NCBI RefSeq assembly: GCF_047663525.1
Contig: NC_092593.1
Location: forward strand, 29,662,501 to 29,726,500
DNA from: Anas platyrhynchos
Taxonomy: Eukaryota; Chordata; Aves; Anseriformes; Anatidae
Length of the DNA: 64,000 nucleotides
Direction of reading: 5' to 3'
Below the pieces are notes generated by a model, which was given only the letters and a program-made list of their open reading frames with translations, was not told where the DNA came from and searched no databases. The position numbers were made by a program, and so were the translations under genes. Each line of letters opens with the position of its first letter. Within the stretch, counting starts at the first letter, position 1. Shown piece by piece: positions 14,501-29,500 of this stretch.

Positions 14501-17500
14501 CAGCAAAAATCTTGTGTATTACCAGAATGACCTCTTTGTTTGACCTGAAAATCGTGTATATTATTTTAAGTTTCTGCACATGCAAAATCTATGTGATGAA
14601 AGTCCCACTCTTTCTTTTTTTTTTCTTTTTTTTTTCTTTTTTCTTTTTTTCCTCCCTCTTCGTTTTCTTTATTAAAACTTCTTAAAAAGCAAACGTATGT
14701 TGGAGAAACTCAGCACAATGAAGGTTTCAGATGAATGTTTTTAACACAAATAAGTTCTCTTCTGCAATCAGCAGTTAGAAGCAAAGGGGTGGAACATGCC
14801 CATGAGTGCTACACTTTGATTAAGTATCAAGTCAGCAGCTTCACCTAATTTCTAATTGACTAATCCACAATAAATCAGGTAGATCCACTGATCAGTTGAA
14901 TGTTGAATATTGGACTTTATAAAGCATCAGCCAAAGGATCCAGTGCTCAGAATACAGATATATCCTCTTCTCCCTTCATTTTCTCAACTTGCAGAAAAAC
15001 AAGGTTTTAAAGACTAATGAATATAACTGGGAAAACATTTCATTTCTTTTATACGTGTTGAATAGTTTAAGAAAACCATGGAAGATAAACATTCTTACTG
15101 ACAGACACGAGGATAACCTTCAGCTGTAATTTCCCAAAGCAAGTATTCTTTCTAGTTTTCACTGGAATTTAGTTACCTTACTCCAAAATGCAGAAGTAGA
15201 ATCACATTTTACTCTTCCATGCATAATACATTTTGGAATACTGTTGCATACTGATGTAGAAGATATTTCTTCTGGAGAGTTTGATGGAAAACAAATTAAA
15301 CAAAAGAGCTGACAGTCTGGGGAGAAATGGTCAAATCTCAGACTGATACTGTTCCCAGCAGACTGCAGAGCTAGACCTGGCACGGAACATAGGGCTATTT
15401 AACACAACACGCTGGCCAGAGTTCGCTGACCCATTCTCACAGTCCCAGCAACTTAACGGGACTTGGTTCCACTTGCCTGCCTGGAGCACTTGGCAGGAAT
15501 ACACCACTTGAAACTCTTCTTTCTTTTTAATTACTTTTGCTGCCTCTCCCCAAAGAGATTCCACAGACCACTAACTATCCTTCCCAAAACCGCTGCTCTG
15601 CTCTCTCACAGGAATAACTCCCGTCGCTGTCTTCTTGGGATCTCAGGAACGTCTAGGTCACGCATAAGCATGCCAGACCCATACCTGCTACACGCTGCAT
15701 GTCCGGCCCCTGAAAGACTCCTAGAGACAACATCACATTGGAAATGTTTTTTTGTTGTTGGTATTTTTTTTTTTTTTTTTACATTTACTTTATCCCACAT
15801 CACAGCATCTCTATCCTCCAAAATAAATCCCCAGAACTCAGTATTCTCTCCAGCTCATGTTTTCTGAGCTATATCTGTCAAGTCCCAGGCACCAGCTCTG
15901 AGCATTTTTAATCACCTTGTGCACTGATTTTCCCTCTGCTGTCAGGAAAACTATGCTTCTCCTCTCTCGATCACGACAACTTCTTCGACATAATTTGAAA
16001 AGCAGTAGCAGCAAGGAAACCTAATGCAGCAGCAGCCAGCTGCTTGGATATGAGATCAGATGATATTCCAGGAGCTTACTGCTGTATGTTGCACGTGACA
16101 GACCAGGAAGTCAGCAGGTTTTTTTTTCCAGAATTAGTCGCCCATTATCAATGCTGCTAACACAGATCAGTGCTTCAAAAATGCAACAAAAGACAAACGA
16201 GGACTGAATGAATGTTTTAGACACTGAAACCTGGCAATGGGACTAAACAATGATTGTACGTGGACACAATTGTCCACGTGCATTTAAAAAAAATCTAAGG
16301 GGTTAACAGTGAGTCGTTTTAGTTAATAAAAATAGGGGGGAAAAAAAGAGAAAAAAAGTTCAGTACAATCACCAGAGGAAGCTTCCCGAGCACGAAATCC
16401 ATGAGGTTTTGTAAATCCTCCCCATTGTCCCTTTCTACGTCCAGTGCTCAACCTGACAGGACACAATACAGAACAACACAGCCTTCAGTACAATTCTGTA
16501 GTGGCAGGAAAAATCACGAAATCAACTACTATTGCCGTCCCAAAACTTAGCCTGGAGATTGATGATGGAACAGCACCACCTAGTTATAAAACCAGGAACA
16601 GGAACAGCTGCATCTCGTGTTCTCACAAGTGCCAGCTCAACATACACTCCAGTAATGAGCTTTAGAGCTACTGCATAAACACAGCAATATCACCTTTAAA
16701 CCCTTCTTTTCTCCAAACAGCTATATAAAGACAGAACTTACTCAGCAGGCAAATTTTCACATCAGACATTCATTAGAAATAGCCAACAGCACTTAAATGA
16801 TCAGTACATAGGCAATACAAGCTGCGTGTTTATAATAAATGGTACATAATTCAGCAACTTAGACAAAGCTGTATCCGTTCATAATGGATTATGGCCAGGA
16901 GAACCAAAGGTGTTTTCCTATTTTAGAAATAATTAATTTTCTTCTTTAATCTCAGCCCTTACAATATGTGAAAGGGATTTTTGTCAGCCATGCAGGCCTG
17001 GATCTCAGACAGTCTCAAATTTCAGATAGGAAGATACCCACAGCTCTGATCTACCTCCCTGTTTTTCTCAGCATGTTGGGGATGGCATGAAAAAGGCTGG
17101 TTTGTGGGACAGCATAACCTACTACTACTAAACAAGAAAGCATACGGGAATGTCTCTATATAAGAAAAGTGTTAATTTTACCTTCCCAAAACTGCAACCC
17201 TAAAAAGTTATGGCTGTGTCACTTCTGCTGCAGATTGCTAGAAGCAATTATGAAGTAATTGCTTCTGAAGAATGAAGAACAAGTTCTAGATAAAAATATT
17301 TTTTAAACAGCCTACTGTCTACCACACTTTCAGTCCCTCAGGGACTTGTTTTTTTCCAGCTGTGCATTTTACTCATTGCCAAATAACTATATTTGATAAA
17401 GTGAAAAGAGACAGTGAAATGGTCAAGGCTTCAAAACGTCACTACTGATTTCAGAGAACTATTTGAAAGAGCTTGATACTCAGCGCTGTGAGAAGTTTAA

Positions 17501-20500
17501 CTCTTGAGGTCTGAGTCATGGCACCTTATCAAACTGCAGCGTGCCAAATCATGGATCATTCCCCCCCAGAAAAAGAATATGGTTGGTAAAAAAAAACTAC
17601 AATACTGAATTAACATTAAAAGAGATGTGCAATTGAAGATGTAAGAGTTCTTGAAAAGTATTTGCCTTTCCAAAATGTGGTGTATCTGTCTGTATTTTTA
17701 TAACAGCATTCTGAACTGCACTCCTCAACGTCTCCTCATCAGCACAAACTACCTCATTGATTTAAAAACTTGCCAAAGGGTCAATGGACCAAAAAACTCA
17801 ATCTAACAATGCTCCCTACCTTTTGCTGCTTCTTGCAACATGAGCTTTGCAAAGCTGAAAGGGCAAAAGCTTTCCAGTTGTGACAAGAAGACATTAAAAT
17901 CTTGAGTATTTCAACCATTTGCTTTTTTTTTTTTTTTTTTTTTTTAAAAAACCACTGCTAGACCTTTTCTAGATCCTTTTTAAGCTGTCAATCCCCTCCC
18001 CCCCAAAGGGGAAAAAAACAAAACAAAACAAAAAAAATCATAAAAGCCATACACCCCTAGTTCTTTCCCTTTCCCAACTGCTGGCTGGGGAAATAAAATA
18101 ACATCACTTCATAGATTCAGAGTGTAACATTGGGGTATGCTAGATGTTACTAGGGTAACATCCAGTGATATGAAAACACTCTATATGGTTAACTGCACCA
18201 GAGGTCTTATTTTTTTAGGCAATGATAACAGTTGTCAGGCAACAGGACACTGTTCTTCATATGCCTAGAGGACAATTAAGATTGAAATAATAATGCTGCA
18301 GCTGTACAAATGTAAAGTATGTCCTACTACATCTAGGGCAAGGCTGAAATCAGCAGACTTTGTTCTGGAAAAAGAACAGGCTAAAGACTACCTGAAAAAG
18401 TTCTGGATTTTATTCAGCGTTTCAGTAAACACAAGAAGTCAAGTTGAGAAAGAGCACAACGCAGAGAATGTAAAGGATTGAAGGAGGAAAACAGTGGTAA
18501 CACGTGAGGGAGGTAAGTTTGGTCAAAAATGGAAAAAAAAATCAGTAAGGGAGAGAAAAGGTCATTATTACAATATTTGATATTCATTATTCTTTAAAGG
18601 CCGTTACCATCTTACCCTCTCTGTTGTCTTCAATGATTTTGGTGATGATTCATAATCCTTCTTTGTTTCTAAGATCTTTTTTACAAGCCCACCTGGTGAA
18701 AATCAGTACATTTCTCAGCATTGGTTGACACTATAATATTATCCAGAATATTCAGACAACATTAAAACCTACATGAACAGCATTCTGTTACATATTTTAA
18801 TTACTCAGATACAAGGTATTTTTTGATCTATTTTCTCCAGTATCTTTTTATATACACATACATATGCATATACATATTCCTTTGATAGGATTTTTTTGAT
18901 ACAGATAAATATGTCTGCCTAAGTTACCAGTGTAACCATAATGGATCAAAGCCTCTGAATCAGAGATCTGAGGTCACGAGAAAGTATTAATATTTTTAAG
19001 AACCAATATATCATTTTTTCTAGAAGCTTTTCCATAACCTGCATTCAACAACCAATCCCATCTCCTATCTCAGAGAGATGTATACAGTGAAACTGCATTT
19101 GACATCAGCTGTAAATGCTGCTGCTCAACTAAACAACATGGTATTTGATAAATATTTCCTGGTTTTCTTGCAAAAGTTGCAAGCTACTGTCCCTTCAAGA
19201 AGTTATCTTGCTACTGTATTCAGCCTATTTAGTGCTCAGCACTTGGTTTAAACTTGTGGTTTTATTCTATACATTTATGTATACAAATATATATAAAAGC
19301 AAACACACATACCGTGCTTTTCACCCTCGACCAGTTCCACTTCTGGCTGCTACACATGCAGGAAAGAAAGCTTTAGTTGCAAAAAGTTGATATTGCTGTA
19401 ACATATAACTAGTCAAAGAAACATTTAGCTAGAAGCTACATTAAAAAAGAAAGCTATGAAGTGAGGATAAAGGTGCTATAATTGCAACATTAACAGACCA
19501 TTTCCATCTCTGGCATTTCAGGCACTGGCGGGGCTGCCTCCACCACAAACTGGTCATCATCATCATTAGAAATCTGCTGGTCTGTGATCACATTTGGGAC
19601 TGTTTTACCACTGCCACTCCTGAAAGGGACAAAACAAAAATGAAAATCTATTAAGATTTGTCCAATCCCATTAAGATCTATTCAGAATAAAGGAGACAGC
19701 AGCTCTCTCCCTTCCTCCCATAACATAAAGCAGCACGTAAAGTTCTGTCATTTCCAGTCACAATCCAATTCTGAAAACAGTCAGTCATCCTCCTCTCACA
19801 ACAGGACATTACTCTTCTGGACACACTGCTTTAGTGCTCAGGATTTAATAGAGGTCACCCATAAGCCATTTTGGCCATCATTTCAAGTGGCTGTTTCAGC
19901 CTTTTGGAGCATGGGATATTCACTGTATGTTTTACAGAACTCTTCTAGTAATAGCTTAATGTTCTAGCCTTACCTGTTTCAGAGTTCCCAAAGGCAAAAA
20001 AAAAAAAAAAAATGTATCTTTGAACTTGCAGATGTGGCTACTAACTGTAACTTTTAGGTAATGCACTGGATTTGCAGAAACAGTAAACAAATAAAGCAGG
20101 CTTGAATTTTCTAATCTGAATCAATGAGCAGTAAGGTGATCCCCCGCTAATGCTATACAGGGGCAGGGGATGGAAAGAAAATATAATGCTGTGGCATGAG
20201 AGCTGGCAGTCTGCTCTGCCACCTCTCACGTTCCTTACCTTTCTGGAAGTAAGGCCTCTGTGCTTTCTTGACGTTTTACTATTCGAGGCGGTGCTGGTCT
20301 CGCACTGCTGGGACGGGGAATACGTCTGCAAGAACAGAGATCTTTCCATTTATATTTTAAAGGGAAGCCTCATGTGTCCCCCAGAGAGACAGACATGCAC
20401 ATACAGATGAACTTAGTAATTTAGTTGATGCATAAAAACACTCAAAACATTCACAGTATATAATCCAATATAGTAATATCTTCTATCCTAGTGGGAGTCT

Positions 20501-23500
20501 AGGAAAAATCAAAATCTAGGAAGTGTGACCTTAAAGAAAAAGATTATGATTTTGTGTAGAACCACCTCTTGATTTGTATCCAGGTTATTTTTTTAGTGAG
20601 ACAACAGTAATTTAGCATTAACAACAAATTTAGCATTAGAAATACATGCTGCGTTGCAAAAGGAAAAAAGCGATACAATTGCAATAGCCTTTTTTTGGGC
20701 AAAGAAAAAGTAAATTGGGATTTGAAAGTCAAGTTCATCTTACCCTTAACACAATACTTTGGAAATGCATCTGCATAATGCAATGTTCTTCTCAATAGAC
20801 ACTCCACACATCCCTCTTTCTTTAATAAGATTGCATCAAAGCACTTCATGGATTATGAAAATAAGTCCAAAACACTTTAAAATGTTAGTTTTGTATATAG
20901 AAGGAAAATAAACAAAATGAACCATATATGGGATAATATTTATTATTTGGTACCACAAGCAGAAACATACTGTTCAAAGTTTCCTCACTAATTTCAAATT
21001 CACTGAATTACCTCCAGACACCATCACAGCTTTATTCAGACAGAATAAAGAAAAGAAACAAACCTTTGGATAGCCTGAGGAGGAAGATCATCAGGTACTT
21101 CACCATTTTCAGACACTGCAGGCTTTTCAGGAGCAATGTTCTCTGCTTCTTCTTCTATTAAATGAGAAAAAAAAAGTGTAATTTTGGCTTAGCTGTCAAA
21201 GTTGCAAAAAAAAATCTAACTTTTCTTTACAACAGTACTTCAAATCTTATCAGCACTATAATTTATGCTAATGAAATAAATCATATGACAAACTTTATAA
21301 ATAAAACTCTATTTGCTTATATAAAAGTTAAATACCTTATGAATTTCTAGGTTTTAGACACCTCAGAGTATTCACAATTCAAAAGGGACACAGCAAAAAC
21401 GTTTAAACTTTCATTTTTTATTTGTTTCTCAATATCATGAAATTCCCTCATATGTTTAAATGACATCATCTCACTTGGTTCTTTCATAATTTCATGGCAA
21501 TGTCTGCAGTATTTCAAGCTGCTCATTCTACAAAGTCACGAGAGGAAAAGAAAAAAAAAAGATTTTAAAACTGTATTTCTACATTGATTTTTTTAAAACC
21601 TTGATTTTATTTACATTAATTTAACTCCTTATTTTCCTTTATTGTTGGTCTTAGTTGACCCTGACCTGAACAGGGCTGAAATGGAGCAGCTGACCTCCAA
21701 CAACCCCTTCCAACCTGAAGGACCCTATGGCTGGAGGATGAGTGTGTATTCTATCATCCCTCCACTCTGATGTTCTCTGTAGGGCTGACCCATTTGCTGT
21801 TGAAACTGGACAGACGATGCAGCTGACAACATGACCCCACACCTTCCAAGCTCAGGTTGGACCACCCTCCACAACAGCTGAGAAGATAAATGCCTCTTTG
21901 CCCTGACAATCTAACTGAGCAGGCATCATTCACCACTTTCTGCCTTAACGTTGCTACAAAATACTTATGGTAGGTAAAAAGCATTTGATATCCTTCAATT
22001 CCATCTAGAAAACTTGCTCAGATGAACTACCTGTCAGTAAGCATTGTTCCTGTGTAATGCCACACACACAAAAGACATCTCTAACACTATTTCTCCATCC
22101 TAGCATCTCTCAGGTCTGAAATCACCAATGAATGGCACCAAAGGTCAAGTCACACTGACTTCTACAGGCCGAAATCTGGGTAATGAAAGAGTTTTCTTTC
22201 TCAAACTCTTGTATTCCAGCTCCCTAATGTGTTTGTGTGTTCTCTGAACAGCCATTTCACTTGTAGGACCTTCACATTTAAAACTACTAAGTAGTTTGAT
22301 ACAGTATTTTGAAGAAACTTTATCTTTAAACAGTGTATTAATCCTACACACAGTCTACTGGAGAACATATGGAAGATACATAAATACCCTTACCTTAGAA
22401 AGCACTAGATGCACTTAACTAGTGAGCACTACTTTAGTTTTCCCTCACTCTTACTGGTATGGGGAAAGACAACTGTGCCTCACACGAGTGCTCCCTGCAG
22501 TAAGGCACCAGGCCTGAGTCCAAAGGGTTTGCCCGGTTGCTGGCTGTACTTCCTATACTTCCCAGGGTGGCTCAATTAACACAGCTGCCTAATGGGTGTG
22601 ATAGGGGTTTCTAAATCCTCCTTCTGCACAGCAAAAGGCATTTTAGCACACGATGGAGATCACGAAACAACTACTAATGGCACAGCTTTACGTCTCGTTC
22701 TGAAACACCACCACGCATCCTAGACACAGCTGGTTCCTGCAGCTCTGTGGGAAGCTCCTGCAGTCCCCTCGTGCCTCTATACACACCTGACCCCAAGAAA
22801 AAATGCCTACAAGGATCCCTATTTCTGTTTTCAAGTCAACAACTACCATCAAGCAAGGAGTGCACACTGCTAAATAATTTAGCTTTTGGAACAGCAGCAG
22901 CTGTACCCAGGGCTTCTGCTGATTTCTTGCTCTCGCTGCACCTTGACACGTATCACGCTGACTTCACACAGACAGAAAGCCGATGGCTGACAAGAATCCT
23001 TCAAGAATTCAGCTACTGTGTGTTAAAAACCTCACTCCCCTGGTTCATCCCAGCTCCAATGATGCCTCAGCACGATGCTGCGACGTGCACAGAGCCGAGC
23101 CAGAGAGGCCCTGGGGCTGCCAGGGGATTTCTACGCTCACCCTTTGTTACTGGCCCAATTCTCCAGCGGTTGTGGGGAGTTTTGGTGGAATAAAACTTTC
23201 AGTTCTAATCCAAAAAGAAGCCACAAACAGGAGCAACAGAGAGCAGCAATGTTCCACACTAACATTAAGAAAATGGAAAGTGCACATTTTATTGAACTGG
23301 TTATTAACAATAATGACCTGTAACACATTGCAAGAAGCTCCTCACAATACCTGCTTATTGTCAAGTTAAAAACCATAAAGTGCTTATAAACCATTACTTT
23401 TTTTTTTTTTTTTTCCTTAGCAAAGCACTTAACTGAAGCACAAAAGCACTTTCATAGATGGCTTTTTGGTATTCTTTTAACTAAAAACTACTTGAATAAA

Positions 23501-26500
23501 GTCTACTCAAAGTATGCAAACACAAATTGTATTTTTATTCAGTTTTTAAAAAAATCTTTAATGTATAGCATTAGAGGTTAAGAGTCCCACAGAAGTGCTT
23601 TATTTATCAAAAAGCACCGCTTTATTTCTACCAGTTTTTAGCTATCGTTGGTATGCTCACTGCTGGTCTTTTGTCACTATAAGCTCAGCTGATTCTGAGT
23701 CACTGGCAAATCCACCTGGAAATACCAAACACACTGATTTTTCAGAGAAGCTATATGAAATCCTTAAAAATAATCTGACCAAATGAGACATGAAAAATAC
23801 ACACTGAACTACAACCAGCTTCTCACTGCCAGAGCCAGGAGAACGGGGACAAACATGAGGGATTGTTTCCAGCAACTTGCACCGCAGTGCTACAGACATC
23901 AATGTTCTTCTGGTCATTAAGCAGATCAAACATCAGAAACAAAACGTTTTTAAGAAGCCAAAAGACAGTGGAGGATCAAAACATTTGCGTGGATAGAATA
24001 TCTGAGCAGACAGTCCTGAAAGTTAAAGGAGCTGTGCAAAAAGGTACAATTGATGCTTGAAGAGGCAAAGCCATGCCAAACTACCTTGCACTGCTACAAG
24101 CACAGGGATTGCTTTCCCTTCAAGGAGCAGCTTACACAGTCCCCAAACATAAATTAAAGGTCCAGAGGAAATTCAGAAACAGCTCACAAGTTTATTTATT
24201 TATTTAGTAGCCACAAGTACTGTGCATGCTCTTGAAAACCCCATAGGAGAACGGAGTTCAGCTCCTCCCTGACTAACCTCCAAAGGCACAGCTGCTGGGG
24301 AAGGACACCAACCGCGGTTTTCAAGCAGTTTCAACACCCAGCTCCCATTTAACTCCGCTGGAATATAAATCTAATGCATAATTAATCAACCTAAATGCTA
24401 ACATGGCCCAGCTGCACAAGCAACCGATGCAGTGCTTAAACATCTTGCAGGGACTGATGGATGGCATGCTTTGACAAACGGAGCTGAGTTTCAGTAGCTT
24501 CCTGAATGCTTTTGCAAATGTAAACTGGCACTGCCACCAAAAAAAATCCTGCTTCCATGCTTCCCACTCCTTCCTGTTAACACACACGTTCACACACTGC
24601 TTCAAGAATGGCCTCGACATGACCTGGTGTAAGGCGCTGCCCTCCCAGCGTCTGTGGAAAGGAGGTTCACATTTTGTATGGGTCAGGTGAGTGGCAGGAG
24701 CTGTGATGGCTCAGCTGAAGGTCCCGGCACCTCCTGAAGCTCCCCAAGGAGGAGCCCCCCCAGGCTCTGGGCAGCCTGTGCCAGGGCTGCGGCACCCGCC
24801 CAGCACAACAGTGCTGCCTGGTGCTCAGAGGCAGCCTCCTGGGCTCCAGGCTGTGCCCAGGGCCTCTGGGCCTGGTGCTGGGCACCACGGGATGGAGCCC
24901 GGCTTCTCCTTCATTGCATCCTTTGGAAACTTTCATTTGCAGTTACAAGAATAATACAGAAAGAAGGAACAGATCACTTCTGATTTATGCTGATTACTGC
25001 AAAAATATGCATTCAACTTAGCTATCTGCAATGACTGCTGTTATAAATTGTTGTGATTTTGCATTCCAATTATGAAAGCAATTTAATGTGTGAAAGAAAT
25101 TTTCATTCCTGTAAGAACTTACAGAAAATTAAGGGTCACTAATGTACCAGTACTTTACACTCTTACTGAACAAAGCTGAAAATGCAACTTGTATTTTATA
25201 CCACCTGAAAATCTGATCCAAATCAATAATGAACCTGGGGGTATTTCTCTCATACACATTCAAATTGGAAATACAGAAATAAAAAATTGTATTCCATAAC
25301 AGATGCATTCCAATGGACAAGACAGCTCCAAAAGATAAAAGGAATTAGCATAGAAGTTCTCCCAGTTGTGTAAAGTCACGCAAGTGTCTTGGCCCACTGT
25401 CTACATTTCATTGGACTGACCCAGCTATGAGGCCCTAAAGGCCACAGGTGGACTGGGAAACAGCCTTTGACCTCCCACATACATGGCATCAACTCTCCTA
25501 ACTAGGTCAAGCATCTGGATCTGGAGAAAATAAAAACACAGCTTTTTGCTTAAGTGTCAGTTCTTTCTCCTACATTTTGGTTCTATTACTCCGTGTATAC
25601 TGTATCTGGATACAAATAACTCATTAACAATGTATGCCTTGGGAGCCATATACAACTTTAAAAAAAAAATGGAGAAGTAGGAATGCAGAGATGGAATTTG
25701 CCTCTAAAATCCTGTAAAATGCAAACACTGAGTGAGACTCCCAAACATTTGCACAAAAAGGCAACATGCAGTGATTCACTTCTTACAAAGAACAAGTCCC
25801 CAAGGGATTCAGGTGCATTTTTCCTTGGGACGGTGTAAACTGAGAACTTGCATAAGGGTAAGAAAGGATAGAAGGATACAAGACTAGCTTGTTTATCAGG
25901 GAACACACGTTTATCCAGCCAGGACATTAATCACAACAGTTGATTAAAATACAAGGGAGCAGTTGGATTGAGTCATTTAACTTAAATCATTTTAACTGCA
26001 TGGATTCAAGCTTGACCCCAAAGCACTGTAGTTAGACTTTCAAAGGCAGGCAAGCTTTTATTCTTCCTACCATTCTGTTTGACTGCAAGTCCTGGTTCAG
26101 CTTTCTCTTGCAGTTTAGCAACATTGTCTTCTGAAATCCCATCTGCCACACTCTTCACTTCTATAGTTCCTAAAAGAAAACAGTTTACAGTTAAATGAAA
26201 CCACAGATACAATAACAATTTTAAATAAAAAGCCCTGCTAAATACCTGTTAGACTTACTAGTTCTTTAAGAGCTACCCTACTTTAATAAAACATCTTGAA
26301 TGCAAATAAATAATATCTAAAGTTCACAAAGGCTTTTTACATGACCACTGATTAAACTCCTTATGTTACTGCAAATTAAAGGCAATTTCTTCAACTGAGA
26401 ACTGATTTAGAGGTATTTATTAGCCAAATAGCTAGTCACACAATACTGCATTTACCTAACAAAGACTAAGTAATTACTACAATACGCAGTGTTGTTTGTA

Positions 26501-29500
26501 TGCTACATGCAATGCACAACGCACTTCTGTTTGTTTCAAAGGGTTTTGCTTTAAATGCATTTCATACTAAAGCCATTAAGAAATTTCAAGCAAGAAAAGC
26601 TTATTTCCAGTATATTAATTCCACAACTTGCTGGTAATGGTATAGAAGAATCTAATCCATCACTTTTGATGCTATCTAAAATGGTTATTTTCACTAAAAA
26701 ATGAAAGACTCTTTTATTTACCAATTCTCTTAAGTTAATTCTCCCAGAGAATTCTCTTCAGAAAGAGGAAGATAGAGGAATATATCTGCAGATACAGAGA
26801 GAGGGGTACCCAAAGTGCTGCCCAAGAGTTGAACTGAGCATTTCCAAGTCACCTTGTCTGCAAACAAGTAACTGTAACACAAGGGTAAAGGACAGACTCA
26901 CTGTGCCCCTATCCTCAGGCCACATTTCCACCACCAGAACAAATCAGCTAATAGTGCTGAGTGCTCAGGAAAAGATTTGCCAGACAGAGGCCTGCCTAAC
27001 ACTTAAGGTTGAAGGGTCCAACGCTTCCAAAAGAGTGATGCAAGTACCACAAGCAGCGTAAAGCTGATATTTTCAGGACATACATATCGATAGCAGAGGA
27101 TCTACCCATGCATCCATAATGCTGCATAGCCTGTTGCAGCAGCAATGTTGAGTTCTGCTTGCTTATGATAGAAGTAATACACAGCAGCAAATGGCCAACA
27201 GCCCTTTCATTTACCTGTGCTGACAAAGGCCAGGGTGAGGCACCACTTAATAAATCTGAAAGAAGCATTTAAAAAAAAAATCCTCTCCAGCCTATACAGC
27301 TGTGCCACAAGGCATCCATGAGGTCTGGAGCTTTGCAGAAAAGCCATCCCAACAGTGGAAAGTGAAGTCCTTCACTCCATCAGAAAGGCAGGGTTTAATT
27401 CAGAAACTTATTACATCATGCCATACATTAAAACAATTCCCAAGGCATCCGTTGTTGAAGATACTAACCTGCCACTGATAAACAGCTACTGGCAGAACGG
27501 GTACAGACTGTCAGAGAGATGTTGTGGGCTAGACAGATGACTAATGTGATTTCCCAGGGCAGTTCACACATTTCCTTCTGACAGTGTCCAATTACCCAGA
27601 CAACTAGACCTGACATGACAAGCACTGCTTTCCCTTACTTGTAGAGCTGGCTCAGCTCTCTCTCTGGAGGCTGTTTGAGCATGTCATGAATTGTTGTTTG
27701 CTTCCCTTCTGCCTAATAAACCAATATACAGCGAGGTATGCACAACAGACAGCAGGCACGTGTGGTGACATCTCAAAATTAGCCACTGCGGTCCAGCAGG
27801 CTGGCAGGTTGCCACTGGGTTATTCCCCAAATTAGTTGTTTTAATTTCTCAGCAAAAAGGCTCGGTTTGGCTCCCTCCTGAACATACAATATAACATCCC
27901 TGAGAAACCACTGCATAGGTCACAGACTGCAAACCAAGAGCTCTTTGCATTCAAAAGCTGGGTTTATAATAATGTACTGGGTCTGGTAAAACCAATACAA
28001 ATAAATTCTCCTGGTTTTCATCTCACCCTCTTCCATGGCATCAATCCTTACTACAGAACCAGCTTTTAATATTCATAGGTGGACATGCAAGTCTGTGGGC
28101 AAATTTCTTCCAATCCACACACGTGGTGTGCACACACACACCACGAGCATTACCTCCAGAAATAAGCCAACTACTTTCAGATGGACAATATTCAGTGTCT
28201 TAAAGCAAAGTTGGTCAGATCTTAATTAAGAGCTATTGTAAGTTTAAAAAAAATACGTGTTTAATTTATAAATCAACTTTTACATTAGCAAAAAAGATCT
28301 CTACAACATGAAAACAGCTTTGCTGCAAGGCATGTTGCAATTATGAAATAATTATGGCCTTAGTAATAACATTGACTATAAAAAAAATTGTTCTAATGCC
28401 ACTAGAAATTTGTTCTTAATATATAGATGTGAGCAATGATGTTACAACTTGTTTTCATTACCAGGATAGCAAACATGCTTGTAATTGCTTAACTGTCCTC
28501 CATTTTCCACTTCAGTTCTGTTTATCTAATAGGATAAATTGGCATTCACTAGCCCCTTTCTGTTCGACTGGTATGCATGTAATTATCTCCAGTTAGGATT
28601 AGAAAATACAGAAAGCTCTGATCGTCATCATCCATCACTACAGAGAACAGTGAGCAACAGGCATCAGCACAGCTCCAGAGGGTTTTTGCAACCCTCTAGA
28701 TTACTTGTTGGAGCATCTGAGAGCATTACTCACCTATTGCAACTCTGCTGCACTAGAACAAAAGAGGGTTAATGCCCCCAAGTGCTTATCATATAGGTAA
28801 ACTGACATTTGAGTGCACCGGCCTGCTGCATCATGAAAAAAGGAGTATTTTAAAATATTTACCTTAAAGACAAAACACGGGATAAAAGGTAAATCACGTT
28901 TCATTTATTAGAATAACTGGATAATGATTTTAAAGAAGAAGAAATGGTCCCATAAAACATGCCATGTCTGGTCACTGTAGTTTAGGGCCGGTCTAGGCTA
29001 TAAAGAAAATATTCCATTTTGAAAATAAATAAATAAAGTTGTAGGATCAGCTAAGGATCACTAAGTAGTAAAGTAAGACTACATTTAATGGAATCCAGAT
29101 GGTATTTTTCAGCAACAAAATTATTAAAACCTCACAGCATGTAAGTACATGAGATGTGATATAAAATTTTCAATAACCACTAAGTTGACCTAAGCTCCTA
29201 AATAAACACTTGTTTATTTCGGAGCACACCAAAGTGCCAGAACATTTTAAGGTACTTAAGGTGCCTAAACATCTTTTTATTTTTTCTCAAATTCTTTTGA
29301 AGACATGACTATTGATTGTTATGAATACGGTATCTGAGCTCTAATACAGCTTCCCTATTTCAACACGGACATTTTTAAACCCACTGAAATGCAAGCCTAA
29401 AGAAAACATGCATTCTTGGGAAGACACACAGCAACACAACCTCTTTACATAAGGTAAAAATAGTGACATTGGGAAAGGGCGTGAAGATCCTCATGCTTCA

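Noticed and set aside
21685-21735. Possible plus-strand CR1 tail ('ccccttccaacctgaaggac')
   Set aside because: Only a short stretch resembles the CR1 3' end and the rest does not align by eye; too weak to list as a feature.
22747-23369. Overlapping 128- and 148-codon plus-strand frames in intron 8
   Set aside because: No motif and no compatible splice context; opposite strand to the host gene.
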